Counted from the stretch's first letter, positions 1 to 7,138 are shown. The stretch: 9,693 nt of DNA from CAYJOG01 sp964371695 [NCBI: uncultured bacterium] (GCA_964371695.1 CAYJOG010000067.1:1-9693), one strand, 5' to 3'. Notes: a model not told the origin generated them from the letters alone. Program-made: numbers and translations.

Positions 1-3000
1 GCCGCCTCTGTCGCCGTGATCGTCGGCGTCTGCGACGCACTCACCAGGCGGAAACTGCCAGCCGCCGAAGTGCCGACGCCCGCCACAAACGTAATGGCCT
101 GACTGGCGGGGATGGTGGGGGAGCAACTGGTGGTGGTGGCCGCCGTGCTGGCGAAACTCACGGTTTTGACCCCGGCGTAGTTGTTGGGGCCGGAGTTGAC
201 GGTGTTGTCATATTGATCTCGCGCCGTGAGGGTGAGGGTGAACGTGGTGTCCACATTTTCGACACTGCCGTTTTGTGTGGCGATGAGAAAATCATTGGCC
301 GCGCCCGGTTGCCACGTGACGGCGGTGGCGCTGCCGCTGGTGGTGGGGGTGGCGGATTCTGCCAGTTTGATGACCATGTCGGCCTCGCCGGTTTTGGTGT
401 AACCCACCGTGACGGTGGCGATGCCCGCCGCCCACGCGCCAGAGGCCAGTGTGGCGGTGCAGTTGCCGTTGTCGGTGACGCCGGTGCCGCTGAAGGTGCA
501 TGTGCCCGCCGGGCCAACAGGCGCGGTCAGGGTGAGGTCTGCACCCTGGGCATAAAGGGTGTCGGTGGTTTCGGTGGTGTTCTTGGCCGTGATGGTGTAA
601 ATGACGGTGTTATCCACCGTTTCGGTGGCGCTGTCGGGCAGCACGGTGTAGTGGTCGGCAGATTCCGGTCCCCAGATGATGGTGACCGCGCCGTCCCGGT
701 CGTTGGTTTCGCCGCCGTGCGCGCCGGTCCAACTGCCCATGGTCACGCTGCCGGTGCCGCTGGAGCCCTGGCTGTCCACGTTGCGTAGCGAGCCGGTGGC
801 GAAATCCAGGCCATTCCACGTGGCGGTGTAGTTGGCGCGGTTCATGGTCACGTCGTTGCCCGCCGCGTTGCCGTTGGTGAAGGAAATGTTATCAAACGCC
901 GTGATGGTGCCGGAGTTGAGCAACAGGCCGCTGGCGTTGGCATAGCTGAAGTTCATGCTGGTGATGTTCAGAGTGGCGCCATTCACGTTGAAACCAAACC
1001 CGGCCACGGCAACAGCTTTTTTGGTGACCGTGCCGCCGGTGACGGTGGACTGGAACGTGCCGCCCGAAAGCGTGGCCACGCACTGGTTGTGAAAGCGCAG
1101 TTGCTTGCCGTTGATATCAAAGGTGCCCGCCGAGAGGGTAAAGGTGCAGGCCCCGGTGGTGTAACCGATGTTCACGTCTGAAGAAAGCTGGACAATGCCC
1201 GCGCCGGATTTGGCGACGCTGAAGAAGTTGTTGCCAGCGGCCTGGGCGATGGTTTTGGTGCCGCTTGCGGGGTTGAAGGTGATGGTGCCCGCGTTGGGCT
1301 GGAAGGTGCCCCCGGTGTCGTCCCAGTTGCCCGCCACGCTGGGGGAAAATCCGCCCAGGCTGAGCGTGCCCGCCGAAACGGTGACATCGCCCGAAAAGGC
1401 GGTGGCGCCGCCCAGGATGACCGACCGGCCCGCCGCTGCGGCGTTGAGGCTGGCCATGGCGACATTGGGCAGGGTGATGTTGGCCCCGGTGTAGTTGATG
1501 AGCACGGTGCCCGTGGTGAAGGTGGGGGTGCCCCAGTTGGTGACGGGGCCGCTGATTTCCAGCGTGCCGGCAGAGGTGTTCATGTTCAGTGTGCCGCCTG
1601 CAAAGGTTGTGGTGCCGTTGAGGTCCAGCGTGCCGCCGGTGATGGTGGTGGTGCGCACCAGATTGGCGACGGGGGTGGTGGAAACCGTGCTGGTTTCCAG
1701 TTCGCCCAGCGTGATGAGCAGGGTGCTGGCCGCCGTGGGATTGATGACGTTGCCCGCCGCGCCCGTGATGGAAACCTTGATGCCTGCGCCGTTTACCTCG
1801 CAGGTGCCGCCGCTGATGGTGAGTTGGCGGGTGATGGTGGCGTTGGCGGTGAAGACGGCCTTGAATCCGACGCCTTTACCGCAGGTGACATTGCCCACAT
1901 TGGTGAACGTGGGGATGTTGACGTTGGTGTTGCCGTCAAAACGCAACTCGCCGGTATCGCTGTCCACCTGGGTGAAGGTGCCCAGGCTGGTGATGGTGCT
2001 CGACGCGACATAAAGCGCGCCGTCGGCGTTGAAGTTGGTGGTGCCGCCGGTGAAGTTGGTGGCGTTGATGTCCAGAATGGCGTTTGCGGCATTGACGTTG
2101 AGCGTGCCGCCGGTGGCGTTGAACGTGGTGCCCGCAAAGGTGAGGGTGGAGGCCACGGTGTGGTTGAGTGTGCCCGCCATGGTAAAGGTGGTTCCGTTCA
2201 GCGTGAGCACCGTGCCGGTGTTGCCGTTGGTGAGTACGCCAGACGTGGACACCGTGACGTCGCCTGTCACTGTGAGGTCGCTGCCGTCGTTCAGCACCAG
2301 GGTGCCGTCCAGCAAAAGCTGGTTGTTGAAGGTGTTGGTGTTGGCTCCGCTGGTGGGGTTGAAAGTGTGTCCCGCCACAATGCGCACGTTGAGCGTGCCC
2401 GCCCCGGTGATGCGCGGGCCGGTGGCGTTGGTGGTATAGGGCACGTCGGTGGCGTCGAGCGTGCCGCCGTTGTGGGCGGTGCGCACGTTGGCGGCGGTGA
2501 GCGCGCCGCCGGTGTCGTTGCGCAGCCGCAACTCGCCCGCCGCCAGATTCAGGTCGGTGGTGTTCACGCCGGTGGTTTTGGAGACGATGACGGCCTTTTG
2601 GGCGGAGTTGTCATAATACAGGGCGATCATGGCGTTGGGGGCCAGATCGGTGGGCTGGATGACCTGCGACCACGTGCCCGCCGCGCAGGGCATGGATGTG
2701 TAACCCGCCAGGGGCGCAGCACCGTTGATGGACAGCGAGATGTTGTTGCCCGTGTCGCATGTGCCGCTGAAGGTGAACGTGAGCGCCCAGTTGATGGTTG
2801 AGCCGCCGTCCACGTCCATGCTCTCGCACACCGCCGTGCTGGTGCTGCCGTTGCAGGTGGCGTCAATCACGTCAATGGTGCCGGTGGTGCCCGCCATGCT
2901 GGTGATGTTGGTGGTGGCCCCGGCAAAAGAAATGGTGCGGGCCGACCACGAGCCGTTGCCCGAAATTTTCATATAGGTGGTGGTGCCGTTGGTGAAATTG

Positions 3001-6000
3001 ACGCCGGAAAAGGAGGTGACCGTGCCCGACTGCCAGTTGAAACCATTGGCGTCGGCGCGGCTGAAGTTGAGGTTGGTCAGCGCCAGTGCGGAGCCATTCA
3101 CCGTAAAGGCATAGGTGGCCCCCGCGCCGGTGCTGGTCACCGTGCCGCCGTTCTGCGAATAGAACGTGCCGCCGTTCAACAGCGCCTGCGAGCCGTTGGA
3201 CATGGTGAGGGTGAAGGTGCTGAGGTTGAACGTGCCATTGGTGAGCGTGAAGGTGTTGGTGACGCCCACGTTGCCCGCCAGTGAGGCCGTGAAACCGGAG
3301 CCTGAAATTTGGAGGTTGCCGTAGCTGGTGGTGGCGTTGGGGGCATAAATCACGCCGTCTTTGGTGGTGTAGATGTAACGCACCGTGCCAGTGCCCGCCG
3401 TGAAGGAGGTGGCCAGCTGGTTGGTGTTATAGGTGGTCGCGGCCAGTTCCAGCACACCCGCGCCGGTGAACTGCACCACTGTGCCCGCCGCGTCGGCGTT
3501 CCACGTGGTGCCAAAGGCGCGGAAGGTGCCCGCGTTGATCACCAGGGTGCCGTCCACCCGCACTTCCGAGGCTGAGTCGGTGGTGCCGATCCACCCGTCG
3601 GTGACGGTGAGGGTGGTGCCGCCCTGCACGTCGATTTCCTGGTTGCCGCTGGCGCCCGTGATGGTGAGCACGCCGCCGGTGACGATCTCTGCCGCGCCGG
3701 TGCGCAGTTCAAAGTCTTGCGCCACATTGGCGGTGGTGTTGAAAATTATTTTGCCTGCGCCGGTTTTGCGGCCCTGGATGCTGGAGACGGTGTTGATGGC
3801 GGGGGCTGTGACGGTGCTGGTGCCCGTGAACCACAACTCGCCGCGGCCGTTGTTGTTGAGGGCGAAGGTGCCGAAGCTGGTGATGGTGTTGCATGAGACA
3901 CGCACATCCGCGTCGGCGTCGTAGATGATCTGTGCGCCGGTGGCGTCAAAAGTGCAGGTGTCGCTGGTCATGCGGAAACTGGCGCTGCCCGCCGTCAAAC
4001 GCAAAATACCCCCCGGCGCGATGGTGATGGTGTTGCCGCTGGTGGTCATGAAGGAGTTCGCGCCAATGGAAAGCTCGCCGTCAATATAAAGGTTGGTGGC
4101 AAAAGTGCTGTCGTCTGCGTTGCCGGGAATCCACTTGGAGCCTGAAACGATGCGCACGTTCAGGTTGCTGCTGGTCATGTTGTTGGCGGCGCTCATGACA
4201 AAATCAATGTCGGTGTCGGTGCCGTTGGCGTCGTCGGCGGTTTCCATTTGGATGTTGCTCCAGCCCACGCCGGTTTTGTCCACAATGCGCAACTCGCCCG
4301 CCACCAGGTCAATGCCCGACACGCCGGTGGCGTTGGGTTTGAGCAGTGTCACGGCCTTGGTGGCCCCGCCGTCATACCACAACGTGATGAGGTCGCCCAC
4401 CTGCAGGTTGCCGGAGACCATGGAGAAGTAATAGGCGCTGGCGGCGCACACCACTGTGCCGCCGGTTGCCCCGCCGTTCACGGCCCAGGCCACGGTGTTG
4501 CCGTTGTCGCACGCGCCGGAAACGAAAGACGTGTCCGCCCAGGTGATGGTGGCCCCGCCGTCCACGTCCAGCCCCTCGCAGGTGGCGGCAGACTGCACGC
4601 CGTTGCAGGTGGCTCCGGAAATGGTGATGGTGCCGGTAGTGCCCCCCAGGCTCTGCACGTTGGTGGTGGCCCCGGTGAAGATCAGGCTGTCCGCCGCCCA
4701 GGTGCCGTTGCCGCTGATGGTCATGTAACGCCCGCCGCCGGGGGCGGTGTTGAAGGTGACGCCGCTCAGGTTGTCCACGTTGCCGCTTTGCCAGTTAAAG
4801 CCGCTGGCGTTGGCGTTGTTGAAGTTCATGCTGGTGATATCGAGGGCTGCGCCATTCACCAGCCAGCTGAAGTCCACGCCCGTGCCCGTCACGGTGCCGC
4901 CGCCATAAGATTTGAACGTGCCCGACGTGAGGCTGCCCGCTGCGCCGTTGTTCAGGTTCAGCGTGAAGCCCGCCAAGTCAAAAATGCCGTCGGTGAGGCT
5001 GAAGGTGCCGCCGTCCACCACAAGGTTGGCCTGGGGGGTGAGAGTGCTGGAGGCGCCGTCAATCGTGAGGTTGTAATAGGGATTGGCGGCGTCGGCCCGC
5101 ACCACAATGGCTGCGGCGTCGTTCAGACGGGAAAAGGCCACCGTGCCGGTGCCCCGCGTGAAGGTGGTGGTGAGAATGTTTCCGGCAAAGGTGCTGGCCC
5201 CCACCATGAGGGTGCCGGGGCCGGTGAAGTTGATGGCCGCGCCGCCGCCGTTGCAGTCCCACGAAGAAAGGAGGGTGGCGTCAAACCGGCCCGTGGCCGC
5301 AGCCATATTCAGCGTGCCGTCAATGCGCACCTCTGCCGCTGCGTTGGTGGTGGTGACCGAGCCGGAGGTGACCTTGAGCGTGGCCCCGGCGGGGACATAC
5401 ACGTCGTCCGTGCCCGTGCCGCCCTGCACAATCACCGAGGCGCTGTTCACGTCCATGATGCCGGTGGTGACCACCAGCTTGGTGCTGGCGGTGTAATAAC
5501 CGGCGAAAGTGGCGGTTTGCCCCCCCGTGATGTTGACGTTGATGGTGCCCACGCCCAGGTCGCCGGGCACCGCGAAGCTGGCGGTCTGCCTCAGATTGAC
5601 AATGCCGGTGCCGCCGGTGACCGTGCCCCAACTGGTGAGCGTGCCGCAAGTGAGTTGCAGTGTGCCGTTGGCGGTGAAGTTGAGCGTGCCGCCCGTGGCG
5701 TCGAAAGTGCATCCGGCGGCGGTGGTGACGAGGCTGGCTGTCGCGTTGTTGATCTCCAGGGTGCCCGAAACACGCACCGTGTTGGCGCCGCCGATGGTAA
5801 ACACGTTGTTGTTGCCCAGGCGCAGGGTGCCGTCTACATAAAGGTCGCTGCTGAAAGCGGCGGTGTCGCCGTTTCCCACGTCCCAGATGTGGCCGGTCAT
5901 CACGCGGATGCGCATGCCTGACGCGGTGATGTTGTTGCCCGCGTCGGAGATGGTCACGTTGATGTCTGCGTCGGCGCCATTCACGTTGTCGGCATCGTCG

Positions 6001-6464
6001 AGTTGCACGTTGGTGATGCCGATGCCCCGCTCGTCTCGGATGCGGAACTCGTTGTCGGCGAAGTCCAGGTTGGTGATGTCTGCGCCGTTGGCCACAGTGA
6101 CAATCACCGCGTCGGTGGCCATGCCGTCGTAATAAAGTGACAACACGTCACCCACGGCCACCGTGGCCGCCGCCACAGTCAGACTCCAGACGCCCCCGGC
6201 GCAGTTGTTGGTGCCCAGCGAGGTGGTGCCGCCGCCGTCAACGGAATATCCCCTCACGGTGTTGGCCCCGCTGCACGCCCCACTTAATGTGGCGGCCTGG
6301 GCGGTGGACATCCCCAGAAGACCCGTTATGCCCACCAGCATCAAAATCAGGGGACGGGACCCGGCCTTGATCTTGATAAGGGGTGGCGAAAAAGAGGTCT
6401 TTTTTGTCCTGAACAGGCGAAGAAAGCTGCTGAGGACAGCACGAAAAGGCAATAAGTAGCGCAT
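1..6464 (-). CDS. Giant exported beta-repeat surface protein (at least 2154 aa), C-terminus outside the window
   Basis: A single open frame of 2154 codons runs from ATG at 6464 with no stop to position 3, and the reading continues past the left edge. Residues 1-57 form a signal peptide. Residues 61-648, 649-1232 and 1233-1931 are three tandem modules that share a head, a beta-strand-repeat body and a tail. Residues 1931-2154 hold two Ig-like domains. Composition is very rich in Thr, Gly, Asn and Ala, with strings of the type GGTL, GTFNL, VDGTL and ITSMNF, as in parallel beta-helix or beta-strand-repeat surface proteins. Cysteines are few and occur in conserved pairs, which suggests disulfides formed outside the cytoplasm. 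No enzymatic motif, sortase signal, autotransporter barrel or secretion-system anchor is visible; one may lie in the missing C-terminus. The start is the first ATG after an in-frame TAA near 6594; the Shine-Dalgarno is weak (GAG about 12 nt upstream). Adhesin, stalk or cell-surface layer roles are possible. I do not recognise a named protein. Confidence 0.93.
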   Translation of the reverse strand, partial: MRYLLPFRAVLSSFLRLFRTKKTSFSPPLIKIKAGSRPLILMLVGITGLLGMSTAQAATLSGACSGANTVRGYSVDGGGTTSLGTNNCAGGVWSLTVAAATVAVGDVLSLYYDGMATDAVIVTVANGADITNLDFADNEFRIRDERGIGITNVQLDDADNVNGADADINVTISDAGNNITASGMRIRVMTGHIWDVGNGDTAAFSSDLYVDGTLRLGNNNVFTIGGANTVRVSGTLEINNATASLVTTAAGCTFDATGGTLNFTANGTLQLTCGTLTSWGTVTGGTGIVNLRQTASFAVPGDLGVGTINVNITGGQTATFAGYYTASTKLVVTTGIMDVNSASVIVQGGTGTDDVYVPAGATLKVTSGSVTTTNAAAEVRIDGTLNMAAATGRFDATLLSSWDCNGGGAAINFTGPGTLMVGASTFAGNILTTTFTRGTGTVAFSRLNDAAAIVVRADAANPYYNLTIDGASSTLTPQANLVVDGGTFSLTDGIFDLAGFTLNLNNGAAGSLTSGTFKSYGGGTVTGTGVDFSWLVNGAALDITSMNFNNANASGFNWQSGNVDNLSGVTFNTAPGGGRYMTISGNGTWAADSLIFTGATTNVQSLGGTTGTITISGATCNGVQSAATCEGLDVDGGATITWADTSFVSGACDNGNTVAWAVNGGATGGTVVCAASAYYFSMVSGNLQVGDLITLWYDGGATKAVTLLKPNATGVSGIDLVAGELRIVDKTGVGWSNIQMETADDANGTDTDIDFVMSAANNMTSSNLNVRIVSGSKWIPGNADDSTFATNLYIDGELSIGANSFMTTSGNTITIAPGGILRLTAGSASFRMTSDTCTFDATGAQIIYDADADVRVSCNTITSFGTFALNNNGRGELWFTGTSTVTAPAINTVSSIQGRKTGAGKIIFNTTANVAQDFELRTGAAEIVTGGVLTITGASGNQEIDVQGGTTLTVTDGWIGTTDSASEVRVDGTLVINAGTFRAFGTTWNADAAGTVVQFTGAGVLELAATTYNTNQLATSFTAGTGTVRYIYTTKDGVIYAPNATTSYGNLQISGSGFTASLAGNVGVTNTFTLTNGTFNLSTFTLTMSNGSQALLNGGTFYSQNGGTVTSTGAGATYAFTVNGSALALTNLNFSRADANGFNWQSGTVTSFSGVNFTNGTTTYMKISGNGSWSARTISFAGATTNITSMAGTTGTIDVIDATCNGSTSTAVCESMDVDGGSTINWALTFTFSGTCDTGNNISLSINGAAPLAGYTSMPCAAGTWSQVIQPTDLAPNAMIALYYDNSAQKAVIVSKTTGVNTTDLNLAAGELRLRNDTGGALTAANVRTAHNGGTLDATDVPYTTNATGPRITGAGTLNVRIVAGHTFNPTSGANTNTFNNQLLLDGTLVLNDGSDLTVTGDVTVSTSGVLTNGNTGTVLTLNGTTFTMAGTLNHTVASTLTFAGTTFNATGGTLNVNAANAILDINATNFTGGTTNFNADGALYVASSTITSLGTFTQVDSDTGELRFDGNTNVNIPTFTNVGNVTCGKGVGFKAVFTANATITRQLTISGGTCEVNGAGIKVSITGAAGNVINPTAASTLLITLGELETSTVSTTPVANLVRTTTITGGTLDLNGTTTFAGGTLNMNTSAGTLEISGPVTNWGTPTFTTGTVLINYTGANITLPNVAMASLNAAAAGRSVILGGATAFSGDVTVSAGTLSLGGFSPSVAGNWDDTGGTFQPNAGTITFNPASGTKTIAQAAGNNFFSVAKSGAGIVQLSSDVNIGYTTGACTFTLSAGTFDINGKQLRFHNQCVATLSGGTFQSTVTGGTVTKKAVAVAGFGFNVNGATLNITSMNFSYANASGLLLNSGTITAFDNISFTNGNAAGNDVTMNRANYTATWNGLDFATGSLRNVDSQGSSGTGSVTMGSWTGAHGGETNDRDGAVTIIWGPESADHYTVLPDSATETVDNTVIYTITAKNTTETTDTLYAQGADLTLTAPVGPAGTCTFSGTGVTDNGNCTATLASGAWAAGIATVTVGYTKTGEADMVIKLAESATPTTSGSATAVTWQPGAANDFLIATQNGSVENVDTTFTLTLTARDQYDNTVNSGPNNYAGVKTVSFASTAATTTSCSPTIPASQAITFVAGVGTSAAGSFRLVSASQTPTITATEA
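3..314 (-). repeat. Ig-like domain 2 of the giant protein (residues 2051-2154, cut by the window edge)
   Basis: It starts WQPGAANDFLIATQNGSVEN, then TFTLTLTARDQYDNTVNSG, a phrase close to the TA.D.YGN pattern of bacterial Ig-like repeats. One Cys (2114) is visible. The unit repeats the W.P..A opening and ..VDNT/..VDTT turn of the preceding domain. The last visible residues, TITATEA, probably lie near its end, so further Ig-like copies or an anchor may follow outside the window. Confidence 0.65.
315..674 (-). repeat. Ig-like domain 1 of the giant protein (residues 1931-2050)
   Basis: It begins WGPESADHYTVLPDSATETV, continues YTITAKN and a strand-rich segment with a close Cys pair (TCTFSGTG...NGNC, residues 1989 and 2002), and ends near VTVGYTKTGEADMVI. 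It aligns with the following unit at a period of 120 residues. The layout resembles bacterial Ig-like (invasin/intimin-type) surface domains, judged from pattern and not from a database search. Confidence 0.65.
672..2768 (-). repeat. Mega-module 3 of the giant protein (residues 1233-1931, about 698 aa, expanded body)
   Basis: The head starts SGTCDTGNNI, with cysteines 1236 and 1260, the strand MIALYYDN, AAGELRLRNDTG and QLLLDGTLVLN. The body is about 110 residues longer than in modules 1 and 2 (D1386 to F1721 is 335 residues, against 224 and 226). It includes extra strands such as FAGTTFNATGGTLNVNA and VTVSAGTLSLGGF. The tail (1721-1931) has FQPNAGTITF, LNITSMNFSYANASG and a final DGAVTIIWG. 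It lacks the TCNG...C pair of the other tails and leads into Ig-like domains instead of another head. Confidence 0.82.
2769..4520 (-). repeat. Mega-module 2 of the giant protein (residues 649-1232, 584 aa)
   Basis: Same order as module 1. The head starts SGACDNGNTV, with cysteines 652 and 673, VGDLITLWYDGG, VAGELRIVDKTG and NLYIDGELSIG (ending about residue 800). The body includes DTCTFDATG and SCNTITSFGTF. The tail begins at 1021 with FTAGTGTVRY, continues LALTNLNFSRADANGFNWQS and YMKISGNGSW, has cysteines 1204 and 1213 (TCNG...VCES), and ends MDVDGGSTINWA. Length and internal spacing differ from module 1 by only a few residues, which supports duplication of an entire 585-residue unit. Confidence 0.85.
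4521..6284 (-). repeat. Mega-module 1 of the giant protein (residues 61-648, 588 aa)
   Basis: The head (about 61-212) begins SGACSGANTV, has cysteines at 64 and 88, then VGDVLSLYYDG (104-114), a D..FADNEFRIRD segment, and ends at the strand DLYVDGTLRLG. The body (about 213-434) is a run of short strands including GCTFDATGGTLNFTANG and CGTLTSWGTV. The tail (435-648) starts FTRGTGTVAF, passes LDITSMNFNNANASGFNWQS and YMTISGNGTW, carries cysteines 620 and 629 (TCNG...TCEG), and ends LDVDGGATITWA. Heads, tails and spacing recur in the next two modules. Confidence 0.85.
6294..6464 (-). other. Signal peptide with an unusually long N-region (residues 1-57)
   Basis: The first 38 residues are basic and partly hydrophobic (MRYLLPFRAVLSSF, then RLFRTKK and IKIKAGSRP). 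They precede a hydrophobic core PLILMLVGITGLLGM and a signal-peptidase I type end STAQA/ATL, with predicted cleavage after Ala57. Starting at the internal Met42 would leave no positive charge before the core, which supports the upstream ATG. The long N-region recalls the extended signal peptides of large secreted adhesins, though it does not match their consensus as I remember it. Confidence 0.8.
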
Positions 6465-6670
6465 GAACGATTGTCTCAGCAAAAATGCTGCCAACCTTAA
6501 CAATTCATGCCCAATTGGCCTTGTGTGTGTTTTTGTGTGAATTCCCAACGAACACGCTGGTTTTAGGGCTAAATCGTAGAAAACCAGAAAAAATTGTTAT
6601 AAGTGAGGTGTAGTGGGTGTGTTAAAAGTATGACGGCGCTGGCAATGGCTTGCGGGGGGGCTTTGCCCGG
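6465..6670 (-). other. Intergenic region between the carboxylase operon and the giant surface-protein gene
   Basis: This 206-bp stretch is visibly richer in A+T than either neighbour and has no credible gene. In coding direction it holds a small GGGC-AAAG-CCC element next to the carrier-protein stop, a G7/C7 run (6654-6660), a candidate sigma70 promoter (6596-6625), a CA-rich leader stretch (6520-6539), and a CCAATTGG palindrome (6511-6518). The base change and the promoter suggest a transcription-unit boundary. No strong rho-independent terminator is visible. Confidence 0.6.
6596..6625 (-). promoter_or_regulatory. Candidate sigma70-type promoter for the giant surface-protein gene
   Basis: On the minus strand, TTAACA (6625-6620) and TATAAC (6601-6596) are separated by 18 bp. 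Each hexamer differs from the bacterial consensus (TTGACA, TATAAT) at one position. Transcription would start near 6589 and leave a leader of about 125 nt before the ATG at 6464. The only large noncoding gap in the window lies exactly here, upstream of a gene with an unrelated role. The organism's sigma-factor preference is unknown, so this rests on pattern alone. Confidence 0.45.
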
Positions 6671-7138
6671 TCAGCCCGCTTCAATCGTGATGATGGCCTC
6701 GTCAGTTTCCACCGTGTCGCCGGTGCTCTTGTGGACTTCCTTGACTGTGCCGCCCGCCTCGCTCAGCACTTCGTTTTCCATTTTCATGGCTTCGAGCACA
6801 TAGAGCAGTTGCTGGGGTTCCACCTTGTCGCCGGGTTTCACGGCCACCCGCAGGATTTTGCCGGGCATGTTGGCCCGCGCCACCGTGCGGCTTTCTTCGC
6901 CCTCGGCCCCCTTGGGCCGCTTGATGGGCAGCACGCGGCTCAGCTTCACGTCGAACAGCTCGTTGTCGATGTTCACCAGCCGTTTTCCGATGAGGTCATA
7001 AAACACGTTGTGGCCGTTGATCACCGCCAGATGGGGCGACAGCACCTGCACGTCCACCGGCTCGCCGTTCACCCGCAGGCCGTCGTGGCGCACCTCCACT
7101 TCATATTCCGCGCCGCTCACGTTCACCAGATATTTCAT
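6671..7138 (-). CDS. Biotin carboxyl carrier protein of acyl-CoA carboxylase (biotinyl-lipoyl domain)
   Basis: A 155-residue carrier that shuttles carboxybiotin between the biotin carboxylase and carboxyltransferase active sites. The C-terminal half (about 88-153) is a biotinyl-lipoyl domain: ANMPGKILRVAVKPGDKV (89-106), then LLYVLEAMKMENEV (111-124), with Lys119 of EAMKM as the expected biotinylation site, and GTVKEVHKSTGDTVETDEAI (130-149). This includes the usual PG.I..V.V..GD.V pattern and the second hairpin that mirrors it. Residues 1-70 (YLVNVSGAEYEVEV, then LRVNGEPVDVQVL) form a beta-rich N-terminal region seen in free-standing acyl-CoA carboxylase carriers. Residues 71-88 are a charged linker. 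The length is normal for such a carrier, and it is separate rather than fused to the carboxylase as in actinobacterial and mitochondrial alpha subunits. It is the last gene of the three-gene carboxylase set. The gene continues to TGA at 6671-6673. Confidence 0.96.
   Translation of the reverse strand: MKYLVNVSGAEYEVEVRHDGLRVNGEPVDVQVLSPHLAVINGHNVFYDLIGKRLVNIDNELFDVKLSRVLPIKRPKGAEGEESRTVARANMPGKILRVAVKPGDKVEPQQLLYVLEAMKMENEVLSEAGGTVKEVHKSTGDTVETDEAIITIEAG
7135..7138 (-). promoter_or_regulatory. ATGA stop/start overlap (translational coupling)
   Basis: The TGA of the biotin carboxylase (7135-7137) overlaps the ATG of the carrier-protein gene (7136-7138) in the classic ATGA arrangement. This overlap decides the carrier-protein start: the same frame stays open further upstream inside accC, but conserved sequence begins at MKYLVNVSG. 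Coupling would help keep the two subunits in a fixed ratio (inference). Confidence 0.85.

Noticed and set aside
4248-5921. A 557-codon open frame on the plus strand opposite the giant gene, plus other long plus-strand frames (for example 1824-2801)
   Set aside because: They lie antisense to a continuous frame with clear modular repeats. Their products are His/Gly/Ala/Val-rich with no domain, as expected when the codon bias of a GC-rich gene removes stops from the complementary strand.
1-6290. Repetitive DNA of the GTGCCGCCGGTGA kind on the plus strand as a CRISPR or satellite array
   Set aside because: The words recur at irregular spacing and correspond to Thr-Gly-Gly-Thr codon strings in a protein reading frame. 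There are no constant-length repeats with unique spacers.
6511-6518. The palindrome CCAATTGG as an operator
   Set aside because: An 8-bp palindrome is expected by chance in a window this size, and no second copy or extended symmetry was seen near the promoter.
6655-6670. A GGGC-AAAG-CCC type hairpin just after the carrier-protein stop as a rho-independent terminator
   Set aside because: The stem is only about four base pairs and no T-tract follows it. It could occur by chance next to the G7 run.
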